DNA from: Oenanthe sinensis
Taxonomy: Eukaryota; Streptophyta; Magnoliopsida; Apiales; Apiaceae
Direction of reading: 5' to 3'
Assembly (NCBI GenBank): GCA_028671895.1
Contig: JAPMAC010000197.1
Span: 8,388,668 to 8,452,667 of the forward strand
DNA: 64,000 bases
Shown: positions 34,924-45,711 of the stretch, piece after piece
How the letters are laid out: each line of letters starts with the position of its first letter
How positions within the stretch are numbered: position 1 is the first letter of the stretch
Notes under the pieces: model-generated
Databases searched by the model: none
Told to the model about the DNA's origin: nothing
The model's input: only the letters and a program-made list of their open reading frames with translations
Program-made: the position numbers and the translations under genes

Positions 34924-36468
34924 TGTTAGTAATTGTGCTCTAGAGACAATACTTTTTATATTTTAAGGAAAATATTTATTATTAAGGATTATGTTTTATT
35001 GATTATTATTTATTTATTATGTTTTATTTACTGCGTAATAAATTGAAAGCATAATAAATGTCCTTGGAATTTTGATACGTATTATATATCTTTAAGTATG
35101 TGACTTAAAAATGAGATTATATGAATAGTATCTTATTCCTAAAATTCCCTAGTCGAGTATTATTATTTAAGGACAATAATAATGCACAAAGACTAGTATG
35201 TTTCTTGACAGATGACCACATCTCATTGGTCATAGGTATGGGGATACTAAAGTCAAGAACATAAGTGCATGTCTCAATGCATGGCACTGGAATGACCCGC
35301 TGTGAGATTCTACATGTTAAGTAAGTGTCATAAGTAATTCTCACTGTGATAATGGTGTAATGATCCTTAGACCTGAAATCATTATATTTCTATACGAGAA
35401 TTAATATACTTTGATTACATTAAAAGTTACCTTTGACCGGGTGATGATAAAAGTGGACATTGGGTATATTATGAATCGTATGAGAAATATGAATGATCTA
35501 GATGGGATTTAATCCTCCTAATTTTAGGAGTGATATTATTGGCCTCTTGTTTGAGTGAGACTATGAAATGCACGGCCGTGCTCAAATGTTGATTTGATTT
35601 TAATAGTCTACTCATCGATCAAGAAAATAAAGATTAAATTATGAAGAGGATGACACGAGACATGCCTTGAGTTTAATCTATAATATCAAGATTAAAGGGA
35701 TTATATTACATGGAACATTATTCACGAAAGGCTTAATCGAATCACCGATTTATTATTATTACTTGGGTAGCAATGATGTATTACTAGATGCCGCTCATTG
35801 TTTACAATTTTAATTAGATATTAAAATTGTTGCCAACGTAATAATAACCTACAGGGTCACACACAAAGAACGCTTGAAGGAGAAATAATTTAAATTATGA
35901 ATTTAAATTAAATAAGTAATTTATTTTATTTATGATATTAATTAAGTATGACTTAATTAATTATATAAATAGAATAAATGAATTACTTAAACTAATTCCA
36001 AAATTAATAATTAATTAATTAAGTGAGACTTAATTAAATAATTTAGAATTTTGGATTAGTATTAATTATAATTGGATTATAATTAGAAAACTTATTCCTC
36101 TCTCTATATAATCTCTTTATGGGCTGATTTAATAAAAAAAGGAGATTTTACAAAAACCCTAGCCGCTCTGAGAGAGGAGGAAGATAGAGAGAGAAGAAGT
36201 TTTCGGGTGCTAGTACACATCAATCCTTCATGAAAAGTGTTCGTGTGGATACCGTAGAGCGTAGATCGCGAGAGCGGGATACGTGGTGATTAAACAAGCT
36301 TTGGACCTCCATTAATCTTCCATTAATGAACTGTTAAAGCTTCTAAAGGTATTTATTCTTTATCTCCGAATTAAATCTTTTATTTTCGCATGGATCCTGC
36401 GGAGGGTTTCGCAATTTTGATTTATTTTTCACGTTTATTCCGCTGCGTTTGTGTCACGAAACCCTTCA
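34924..36468 (+). repeat. E7 3' LTR (1545 bp)
   Basis: Nearly identical to 27718-29263. Differences seen include TTATTTG/TTGTTTG, CAACCC/CAATCC, CGCTATT/CGCAATT and a one-base A-run length change. Confidence 0.95.
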
Positions 36469-38703
36469 AAAACTCCATATCAATTGATAAAGAAAGACAA
36501 GAAGCCAACAGTTAACTTTCTTCATGTCTTTGGCTGCAAATGCTTTGTACTGAGAAATCAAGGTGAAAATCTAGGAAAATTTGAAGCCAAAGCTGATGAA
36601 GCTATATTTGTTGGATATGGAATAACAACCAAAGCATACAGAGTCTACAATCTTAGATTACACATTGTTATGGAATCTATGCATGTAGTTTTTGATGACA
36701 AGAAAATTCAAGGGTTGTTTGATGAAGGATTTCATAATCTATTGCAGTTTGAAAATGAATCCACAAGTAATATTGAAGATAGTGATGATGATGTGGAAAT
36801 CACAAGAGGTCAAGTACCTAGAATCCTTCCATCAATTGATGTCAATGCATCAACAGATAACTTATCAGTTGACAATCATCAATCAACTGATAATACATCA
36901 ATTGATAATCATTCGATGGATATCAACTCTACTCAACAATCTTCAAGTAGAGTGTCCATCTCAGGGGGAGGGTTCTCAAATAGTCAATCACATCACAATG
37001 ATCATAACACTTCCAATGATCATGAAGCATCATCTTCAAGGACAAATTTACCATCACAAAGGAAATGGACAAAAAGCCATCCCTTTGAATTAATAATTGG
37101 AGATGCAAATGATGGTGTCAAAACTAGAAGTGCAACTCAAAATGAATGCTTGTATAGTAGCTTCCTGTCTCAAGAAGAACCAAAAAGGATTGAAGAAGCC
37201 TTGAATGATCCTGATTGGATAATTGCTATGCAAGAAGAGTTGAATCAATTTGAAAGAAATAAGGTATGGAAGCTGGTGCCCAAACCAAAGAACAAGTCTA
37301 TCATTGGTACAAAATGGGTGTTCAGAAACAAAATGGATGAATCTGGTACAGTGACAAGAAATAAAGCAAGATTAGTGGCAAAGGGCTATTCACAAGAAGA
37401 AGGCATAGATTTTGATGAAACTTTTGCACCAGTTGCAAGATTGGAAGCAATCAGAATCTTTCTAGCATATGCTGTTCATGCTAATTTCAAGGTGTATCAG
37501 ATGGATGTGAAAAGTGCTTTTCTCAATGGAGAACTAGAAGAAGAAGTATATGTAGAACAACCTCCTGGCTTTATTGATCCTGTTCATCCTGGATTTGTAT
37601 ACTATCTTCTCAAGGCACTTTACGGATTGAAGCAAGCACCTAGAGCCTGGTATGACACATTGTCTAAATTCTTGATTGAAAATCACTTCACAAGAGGTAC
37701 TGTTGATAAAACTCTCTTTCATAGAAATGTAAATGGCTCTATGATTCTTGTTCAAATCTATGTAGATGACATTATTTTTGGCTCAACTAATGAAAAACTT
37801 TGTAAAAAGTTTGCTAAGTTGATGCAGAGTAAATATGAAATGAGCATGATGGGAGAACTAACCTATTTTCTTGGTTTGCAAATCAAGCAAGTTAAAGATG
37901 GTATTTTCATAAATCAAAACAAATATATTTCTGATTTATTAAAGAGATTTGATTTAAGTGAATGTTCTTCTGCTAAAACTCCCATGGCCACTGCAACTAG
38001 ACTTGAATTAAACACTAAGGAAGCAAAAGTGGACATTTCAAGTTATAGAGGTATGGTTGGCTCATTACTTTATTTAACTGCAAGTAGGCCAGACATAATG
38101 TTTGCTACATGTCTTTGTGCTAGGTTTCAAGATGATCCTAGAGAATCTCATTTGATTGTAATAAAAAGAATATTCAGATATCTCAAAGGAACTCCAAATC
38201 TTGGAATTTGGTATCCTAGAGATTCTGGATTTGATCTAATTGGTTATTCAGATACAGATTATGCAGGTTGCAGAATTGACAGAAAAAGCACAACAGGCTC
38301 CTGTCAATTTCTAGGAAATAAGCTTGTTTCATGGTTTAGCAAGAAGCAGAATTCAGTGTCTACATCTACTGCAGAGGCTGAATACATTGCAGCTGGAAGT
38401 TGCTATGCACAAATATTATGGATGAGGAATCAACTACTTGACTATGGGTTCAACTTGAACAAGATTCCTATTTTCTGTGATAATACTAGTGCCATTGCTA
38501 TAACAGAAAATCCTGTACAACATTCCAGAACCAAGCACATTGACATAAGGTATCACTTCATTAGGGAACATGTAATGAATGGTACAGTTGAATTACATTT
38601 TGTCCCTAGTGAAAGACAACTTGCAGACATTTTTACCAAACCATTAGATGAATCTACCTTCAATAGATTGGTCTGTGATTTAGGTATGCTTAATTATATC
38701 TAA
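36469..38703 (+). CDS. E5 integrase C-terminus, reverse transcriptase and RNase H
   Basis: Open to its natural end. The true first E5 codons are the TSD (AAAAC) then TPYQLIKKDKKPTVNFLH; the upstream ATG at 36451 belongs to the E7 LTR. Integrase C-terminus: VFGCKCFVLRNQ and FVGYG. The linker 36826-36930 is SID/STD-rich. RT: WKLVPKPKNKSIIGTKWVFR, YQMDVKSAFLNGELEEEVYV, YGLKQAPRAWYD, and the active site QIYVDDIIFGST near 37755. RNase H: GYSDTDYAGCRIDRKST, STAEAEYIAAGSC, and the tail LADIFTKPLDEST. Ends LNYI-TAA. All catalytic residues look present; the polyprotein is broken only upstream. Confidence 0.93.
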   Translation, partial: KTPYQLIKKDKKPTVNFLHVFGCKCFVLRNQGENLGKFEAKADEAIFVGYGITTKAYRVYNLRLHIVMESMHVVFDDKKIQGLFDEGFHNLLQFENESTSNIEDSDDDVEITRGQVPRILPSIDVNASTDNLSVDNHQSTDNTSIDNHSMDINSTQQSSSRVSISGGGFSNSQSHHNDHNTSNDHEASSSRTNLPSQRKWTKSHPFELIIGDANDGVKTRSATQNECLYSSFLSQEEPKRIEEALNDPDWIIAMQEELNQFERNKVWKLVPKPKNKSIIGTKWVFRNKMDESGTVTRNKARLVAKGYSQEEGIDFDETFAPVARLEAIRIFLAYAVHANFKVYQMDVKSAFLNGELEEEVYVEQPPGFIDPVHPGFVYYLLKALYGLKQAPRAWYDTLSKFLIENHFTRGTVDKTLFHRNVNGSMILVQIYVDDIIFGSTNEKLCKKFAKLMQSKYEMSMMGELTYFLGLQIKQVKDGIFINQNKYISDLLKRFDLSECSSAKTPMATATRLELNTKEAKVDISSYRGMVGSLLYLTASRPDIMFATCLCARFQDDPRESHLIVIKRIFRYLKGTPNLGIWYPRDSGFDLIGYSDTDYAGCRIDRKSTTGSCQFLGNKLVSWFSKKQNSVSTSTAEAEYIAAGSCYAQILWMRNQLLDYGFNLNKIPIFCDNTSAIAITENPVQHSRTKHIDIRYHFIREHVMNGTVELHFVPSERQLADIFTKPLDESTFNRLVCDLGMLNYI
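36826..36930. repeat. ATCRRYYGAT motif cluster in the E5 integrase-RT linker
   Basis: Six copies or near copies (ATCAATTGAT twice, ATCAACAGAT, ATCAGTTGAC, ATCAACTGAT, TTCGATGGAT) translated in one phase as S-(I/T/V/M)-D. Confidence 0.85.
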
Positions 38704-38779
38704 TCCTTTAAATGTCTGACAAGTTATGGATTTATATTACATGTAGCCATTGACTATGTTAAATTATTGATTCTTCAAT

Positions 38780-39092
38780 AATCAACTGATAAATATTTTA
38801 CATATCAATGGATATTATTGGAGCTGTCGACAGATAAATATATCAATTGATGATATATTTGTTTATCGATGGATAGGGGTAACTATCGACAGATAGATAT
38901 ATCAATCAATGATATATTTGTCTATCGATGGATAATTGTACCTGTCGATGGATAAGCAATTTATCAATCGATGACTTAGAATTTAAAGGGGTCCATGTCA
39001 TCAATCGACCTGTACAAAAATCTAGCCGTTGATTACTTATTTTATCAATTGATTAAAACGTACATTCCTGTATGTATAACAATCGATTGCCA
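38780..39092. repeat. ATCRRYYGAT motif array between pol and the 3' ORF of E5
   Basis: About thirteen copies or near copies in 310 bp: ATCAACTGAT (38781), ATCAATGGAT, GTCGACAGAT, ATCAATTGAT (38842), ATCGATGGAT (38865), ATCGACAGAT (38885), ATCAATCAAT, ATCGATGGAT (38924), GTCGATGGAT (38944), ATCAATCGAT (38962), ATCAATCGAC, ATCAATTGAT (39043), CAATCGATTG (39082). The region is non-coding. Confidence 0.88.
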
Positions 39093-39178
39093 AAATTGGT
39101 AACTTTTAATTATCAATACTCTTCCAACGGTCGGTTTAGTTCTATTTTGAGTAAGAAATTGGTTGGGAAATCAGTAAA

Positions 39179-39186
39179 TATAAATA
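39179..39186 (+). promoter_or_regulatory. Candidate internal TATA box upstream of the E5 3' ORF
   Basis: TATAAATA followed by G gives a consensus-like plant TATA box, about 90 bp downstream of the motif array and 200 bp before the ATG of the 3' ORF. Whether it is used is unknown. Confidence 0.45.
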
Positions 39187-39385
39187 GTGAGATTAAAACT
39201 TCTTTTAATTCTTACTTGCATTTTTACTATCGATTTTTCTATCTCTTTCTCTTTCTCAATCTTCGAACTTACTCTGTATCTATCTCTTGCTAAGAACCCT
39301 AATCTACTACTGTCTAATTATTGTTTCTGTTATAATTACTAACAAGTTTGCCAGTTAATTCAATTATAAATCTTCAAACTCGATA

Positions 39386-42300
39386 ATGGCATCTTTAAAG
39401 AAAGTCTCACAATCTGGATTCTACTATGAGCTCAACAACTTCGTTGCTTGCACTATGGTGGAGGAAGCCCTAACAGAATTTCATCCCCTAATGGAATTTC
39501 TAAGGAGTTCAAAAATTGCAAAGGCCCTCTCAGAAGCACCAAAAATAGTGTGCAATCTAGTTGAAGAATTCTGGACAACAGCAGAAGTAGCAGATGATTT
39601 TTCTACAATCTCCTTTGAATGCAAAGGACAAAGGTATATTCTAACCACTGTAGTCTTGGGTGAGTGTTTAAATATTCTTGCAAATAATACCGAAAATGCA
39701 CCCACTGACACAGATATTAGAAACATGCTTAGGGAAATCAACTATACTGCTCCTGATGCTAGTCTAGGTAGTATTGTTAGAAAGAATCTAAGAAAAGAAT
39801 GGTCGTATTTCTTTGATGCTTTAATAAAGTATTTTTCTGGTAAGGTTAGTAATTTTGATGCAATAACAACAAGTATGTAACAAGTAGGGTATATCATTTT
39901 ATATGATAGATATCATAATTTAGGAAGCCTGTTACTCAATGAAATATCTGCCAAATTGGGGAATAAAATAAATAGATCTAATCATATTTATTATGCAAGA
40001 TTTATTATGATTATTATTAACCACTTTGTCAAGGATATTGAGATTGACAGGAATACAGAAATTTTGGATTGCTGGACTCAAAACAAAAGGGTCTTTAAAG
40101 ACTTGGTTAGGATCAATCTTCACAGCAATGTGGAATTGATCTATCCCCCTTTTGTTCAGGTATTTATCTCTACTTTAAACTCTTCTAAACCTAATTCTTC
40201 TTTGCCTTCTGTGACTATGGAGGGTGGTAGTAATGACCCCAACCCTCCTACCCAGGCCACACAACCAATCTCTAAATCCAAATCTAAGAAACCAACCTCA
40301 ACAGGTTCTCAAAAACATGCTGTTGTAAAAACCAAGAAAAGAAAATCAACTAGTGTAGTAGATAGATTAGAGGAGGATGTAGGTGGTGAGGGAACTGGGG
40401 AACATCAAAGAACCTAGAAGGATAAGGAGAGTGAGGGTGTGCAACCTCAACCTAGCCACTCCATAGTCTCCCAAAAGACTGTGGATGTTAACATGGAAAA
40501 TACCACATCCCTATTGTCATTCTCTCAAAAGGATGACAATATTGAAAATAGCCCACAACCAGGGGCACAGAATCAAATTGGGGACACAAAAGCCAAAACA
40601 CTAACACCATACAAAAGAAGAGAAAAGAAAGTCACCTTTGCACTTGGGGAATCACACACTGCGAAACCACAGGAAACTGTGGAGGAGCCTTCACAAAGTC
40701 TGCTTGATGCATCTCATATAAATGATGAGATGCAGCCCCATTCTCTTTCAATTCCTATCTCTTCTATTCTTCTATCCCCATCTCAAACTTCTTCAGAAAA
40801 TGTTTTGATAGATTATCGAACATTTTCAGATTCTCCTTCTTTGTTTTTAAAGGAGAAGCCAACACTCTCTCCTGAATCTTCTTCTCAGAATTTTCAGGAT
40901 TCTATTTCCAATATCATCTCAAACATAACTTCACAAATTATCTCAACTGTTTCTTCTCCATCAATTGATGTTCCTTCATCAATTGATATTCAACCATCGA
41001 CTGATAAGCCATCGATCGATACTCAAGATCAATCGATGGGTATGCATCAATCGATGGATATCCCAAACACCACTTCAACTGATAATGTCAATACATCAAT
41101 TGATGCTCAATCAATTGATGTTGCACAAACACTCTTAGGATTGAGTGAGTTGAGTGAGAGGCAGGATTGTAACCTGGCAAAAGGAGAGGAAGTGAGTAAA
41201 AACATTCCTATTTCTTCCAGGAATGAGAGTGAAACACTTGAGGGCCCCACCTTAGTAGGTGCAAAAGAAATGAGTGAGGGAGAGGTGAGATTCCAGGATG
41301 AGATCCTGATGCAAAATAGAGAGATGAGTGAAAGTGATAAAAACATTCTACTTTTTGCACAGGAATTGGAAATTGAAATGATGGCAGAAGAAGGAGTAAA
41401 GGAGATAGGGGGAGCAAATAATGCTGAAGCTAGTAGGAGTGGAATTGCTAAAGACTTTGAAGAGGAAATAGATGCTGGTGAATTGGATCCAAAGAATTTC
41501 ATTCATCCTGATCCACAATATCAAGGGTTGGCTACTTCAAGTAACAGGAATGCAGAACAACTCTTGGGCATTGATCATACAGATCAAAGGACCAGGAATC
41601 TGAAGGAAAGCATTGCCAATACAACAGACACTTGTTATATGGCACCTGAAGAGTTGGAGAGTGATTCTGATGAAGAGCCATGGATTAGCACTATTGATGG
41701 TTCCTTAGAAGCTGCTGAGACTGAAATTCTCTCTCAATATAGAAGAACAATGGTGGAAGGAGAAATTGAAGATCCTACTCAAAGGAGAATTGATCACTAT
41801 ATGAGAGAATCAATGAAAATTCAAAAGATGACAGTAACAGGAGTAAGGAGGGAACTGGAGAGGATTAAGGACTCTATCTCATCTAACAAGGATGCAATGG
41901 ACAGGAGATTGGATGAGAAGCTACCATTCAACACCATGAATAGCATCAAAGACAAGCTTTTCAAAGAATCCAAAAATTTTACATCTTTGGAGACAAGAGT
42001 AGGTTCTCTAGAAAAGAAGATGGATGATATTATCATAGGTCAAAATCTTCTTGCTTCCATTCTTCAAAAGTTTCTTGACAGACTTCCACCACCCCCTCCA
42101 ATTGATGATAACAAAAAGGGGGAGAATACAAAGAAGAAGGATGATGATGGTGGTGATGGCAAAGGCAGTGGAAGTGGTGGAATAGGTGGTTCTGGTATGG
42201 ATAAGTCAAGTGGCATTGGTGGTTCTGCACCCAGAAGAGATAAAAGCAGAAGTAACATGGACAATCAATCTTCAAAGAAATCTAAGTCATCTAATTCTCC

Positions 42301-43441
42301 AAAAGATAATTTAGAACAGAAAAAGAAAGATTACAAGAAGTTTGATGATGATCTTGAAGCTAGGAGAATTTCTAGGGAGGAAGAAACTCAATCAATGATT
42401 GAGAGAGAAAAGAAAAGAATTGAAGATCTAAGGAGAAGCACTGAGTTAGTAACAGAGGCAGTAGAAAAAGGAGACTTGGATGAGTTCATTGCTCAAACAA
42501 GAAAAATAAATGAAGATGCACAAAAGGCTGCCAAGGAAAGAAACTCAAATACAGAAGCTTTTCTTCAATTGGATATTGAAGCTCTTAAAGAAAAGAAGAA
42601 AGGGAAAGCAATAGTGATTGAAGAAGAGAAGAAGAAAGAGACTGAACCAGTAAGTCAAAAGCTACTTCAAGGAGCCATCACTACAGGAATCTCAGATGCC
42701 TCAAGGAGAGAAAGGGAGAATGAAGAGATTGCTAGACAGATGGAAATGCAATGGCATTTGGAAGAAGAGCTACAGGCAGAGCAACCTTTGAGAAAAAGGA
42801 GAAAAGTTTCTATGGCCAAGAAAAGGTCAAGTTCTACTCAAGAAATAGTGGTTCAGGAAAACCTCCAGGGTCAATAAGAAGAAATCAAGGAGGAGGTCAC
42901 AATTGAAGGTTATGATTTGAAGGGAATACCAGTAATCAATGAAAAAGGATTAATTGGAGTAAGGACTCACCCTACAACCTCTAACCATGAAGAATCAATG
43001 AGGTTGGAGTATGAAAATGGAGTGAAAACAATCTATTCATTGAAGGTGATAATGAAGCAAAGCTACAATGTTTTAAAGACTATTCTTCCACTACTCAACA
43101 GAAAGTACAAACTCAACACAACAATTGCTCAGGAGATACAACAACAAATTTCAAGGTTAAGAAGATCCAAGGCAGAAGCTGAACCTGATTCACCTCTAAA
43201 GCTATGGAAGTCACAGGTCAAAAAGGTGGTGTTGGAGCCAAAGTATGCTATGATTTTTACAGATATAGAGGGCAATACAAAGTTCTTTGATATCTGCAAA
43301 TATCTGGACAAAATCACAGATGAAGAAATACACTACCTTATGAGGCAACTTGGAGAAACTGACAGGGATGAAGCAATATTGAGAAGTTCTTTCATGAGGC
43401 AACTAAAGGAAAATGCTGAGAAAAGGAGGAAGAGGAACTAA
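39386..43441 (+). pseudogene. E5 extra 3' ORF (SIRE 'env-like' position), 1351 codons with three stops
   Basis: One frame stays open for 1351 codons except for single stops at 39878 (TAA), 40415 (TAG) and 42875 (TAA), so it is one gene with three point lesions. The N-terminal ~280 residues are globular-looking (MASLKKVSQSGFYYELNNF; ALIKYFSGKV; PPFVQVFI). A lysine-rich block (KSKSKK, KTKKRK) resembling a nuclear signal follows near codon 310. Then comes a long acidic serine/glutamine-rich part with the SID/STD cluster (codons 524-578), a glycine-rich KGSGSGGIGGSG segment near codon 925, a charged coiled coil (about 960-1150) and a basic tail ending RRKRN. No signal peptide or clear transmembrane helix is seen, so envelope function is unsupported. 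Function unknown. Confidence 0.8.
40957..41120. repeat. ATCRRYYGAT motif cluster inside the E5 3' ORF
   Basis: About nine copies (ATCAATTGAT four times, ATCGACTGAT, ATCGATCGAT, ATCGATGGGT, ATCGATGGAT, TCAACTGAT) in 160 bp, again in the phase that gives S-(I/T/M)-D. Confidence 0.88.
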
Positions 43442-43609
43442 ATTAAATTATGAAGACATTGAAGCTGCTTGCAGGAGTTATCTATCAATCTTATACTTCC
43501 AAAATTAATGTGCCAATTAAGTTTCTTGATTCTATCTAAATGTAATTTTTTTTAAGGGTTTTTGTTATCATCAAGTAGATTTATGCCTGTTAATAACACA
43601 GACACAAAT

Positions 43610-43619
43610 AGGGGGAGAT
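43610..43619 (+). other. E5 polypurine tract
   Basis: AGGGGGAGAT immediately before TGTTAGGAATC of the 3' LTR. Confidence 0.9.
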
Positions 43620-44739
43620 TGTTAGGAATCTACATGTGATTTGATGATAACATTAATCTTAGAATCATAGAAATTTTATTTGTTGTAACTGATCAATTGA
43701 TATGAAAGTTATAAATATCAATTGATCAGGAAACCATTTATCAGTTGAAGTGTTTATATGAATCAACTGATAATTTGGATTGTAGCATAGGTGTACTTAG
43801 TCTATTTCAATCGATAAGGTGTAAATCAATTGATATTTTGTTCATCAATTGATGTTAGAGTCGATTGATATGGATCATCAATTGATGTGTAAATTAAACT
43901 GTTAAATTGTAATTATGTGAAGACAGGAAATTGCACAAGTGAAGAATGATCAATTGATATTGAAGCATCGATGGATGAAGGATCAATCGAAGAAGCCAAG
44001 TCAAGCATTGAAGACCATCAACTGATGTGAAGACCCATCGACTGATATATCGATTGATAACATCTATCAATCGATAAGACATCTTTTATCAGTCGATGGA
44101 TATAAAGATCAATCGAAGTAGTACATCAGTTGATGGAATAAAGAATGGATCAATTGATATGCTTAACAGTAAATTATCAATTGAGTGTGACAACACAGAA
44201 AGAATATCTGTTGAAGATTCAGAGAACAAAAAGCACACCTATGGAAGACAGTCTAGAGTGACTGTGAAGACTCAATCAGAAGCTGTCTTTCAAACCTTTT
44301 TGTAAAATAGAAAAAGGTAAAAGGAAGGCAGGTAGAAACAATCCTAGAATAGGAATTGTAAAAGAACACTTGTGGTATATAAACAAGTGTAGTAGCATTA
44401 TTAGAAAATATACAAGTTAGACATATTTCTTAATCAACTGTTCAAGCTTGAGAGCACTTGTGTAAGAACAGTTGATTTGTTTTCTAATCTTGTAAAAAAA
44501 ACGAAGCTAGGTTTCTTCTAACCTAGGAGCATTGAGCAAAAATATATATTGATGGAAAAACCAATCCATCAATAATTTTAAATCTCTTTGTTCAGTTTTA
44601 TATTTCAGCATTAATTTGTTCGAACTTATTCTCTTATTCTATCAATCATCAAGAACAAATATTAGAACACATAAAAAGTTTTAATATTTGTATTCAACCC
44701 CCCCTTCTACAAATATTGACATTGTTCTAAGGAATAACA
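43620..44739 (+). repeat. E5 3' LTR (1120 bp)
   Basis: About ten substitutions and a one-base change in the C tract separate it from 14365-15485. Motif array at 43690-44185; TATA box near 44376. Confidence 0.95.
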
Positions 44740-45711
44740 TTCTTAGTGTTTGAGAAAAGTCAGAATATGTATGAACAACTCAGATAAAGAATATAAATTG
44801 AACAAGAGATTTAAAATTACTGATGGATTGATTTTTCCATCAGTGTATATTTTTTCTCAATGTTCCTAGGTTAGAAATAAACCTACCTTCGTTTGTACAA
44901 GGTTAAAATGTAAATCAACTGATCTTACAATGTGCTCTCTGAAATGATCAGTTGATTCTGAGAATTTCTTTCTAACTTTGTTACCTCTAACCTTGCTACT
45001 ACACTTGTTTATATATTACAAGTGTATTTTACAATTACCTAGAAAAGTAGACATATACCTTTTTTTAATTCTGTAATTGCTACATTTTCTATCTTTTCTT
45101 TTTGCTTTTGCCTTTTTCTGATCTAGGAAAAAGTCTTCAGTGTTTTGAAAAGACAGCTTCGACTTGAGTCTTCACAGTCATCATAGACTGTCTTCCATAG
45201 GTGTTCTTTTGTCTTTCTGGATCTCTGACAGATTGCCTTTTTGTCACAGTCAATTGATAATTTGCTGTTAAGCATATCAATTGACTCTTCCTTTATTCAT
45301 CAACTGATATCCATCGATTGATAAGTATAGTTGCCTTATCGATTGATAAATGATATCAATCGATATATCAATCGATGGGTCTTCACATCAGTTGATGGTC
45401 TTCAACTCTTGACTTGGTTTCTTCAATTGATCTTGTATCCGTTGATGCTTCAATATCAACTGATCATCCTTCATTTATATAATTTTCCTGTCTTCAAATA
45501 ATCACAATTTAATCAGTTGATGACCTATATCAATTGACTCTAGTATCAATTGATGAAAATATCAATTGATTTACACCTTATCAATTGAAAATAGACTAAG
45601 TACACCTATGTTACATTCCATATTATCAGTTGATTCAGATAAACATTTCAACTGATAAATGGTTCCCTGATCAATTGATATTTATAAATTTCATATCAAT
45701 TGATCAGTTAC
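44740..45711 (-). repeat. E4: reverse LTR of the E5 family, right piece, with truncated end
   Basis: Reverse complement of the E5 LTR body (for example the CCTAGGTTAGAA block near 44865 and the ATCAATTGAT array at 45240-45710), clearly more diverged than the two E5 LTRs from each other. It stops at CAGTTACAATTATT, about 60 bp short of the expected LTR end, and joins E3 integrase sequence. With 14277-14364 it forms an almost complete LTR, probably a solo LTR whose end and a few integrase codons were lost. Confidence 0.82.

Larger units (their letters stand above)
27718..36468 (+). mobile_element. E7: complete but coding-defective copia element
   Basis: 8751 bp with two LTRs of 1546 and 1545 bp, primer site, a 2.2-kb leader, decayed gag, pol with a deleted integrase core, and polypurine tract. 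By eye the LTRs differ at only about three substitutions and one indel (roughly 0.2-0.3%), so it is the youngest insertion in the window. It is a sibling of E6 with the same lesions. TSD AAAAC. Confidence 0.95.
14365..44739 (+). mobile_element. E5: SIRE-lineage Ty1/copia element with extra 3' ORF, inserted in E4
   Basis: LTRs of 1121 and 1120 bp flank, in order, a tRNA-Met primer site, gag, protease, integrase, RT, RNase H, a 680-bp spacer, a 1351-codon 3' frame and a polypurine tract. Two nested copias (E6 in gag, E7 in integrase) interrupt it; subtracting them and their TSDs leaves about 13 kb. The two LTRs differ by about ten substitutions and one indel by eye (near 0.9%), so insertion was recent. 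The SIRE assignment rests on gag and pol phrases, the long ORF after pol and overall size. TSD TTCTT. Confidence 0.93.

Noticed and set aside
39386..43441. Envelope gene
   Set aside because: Only the position matches env; no signal peptide, furin-type site or membrane anchor could be seen.
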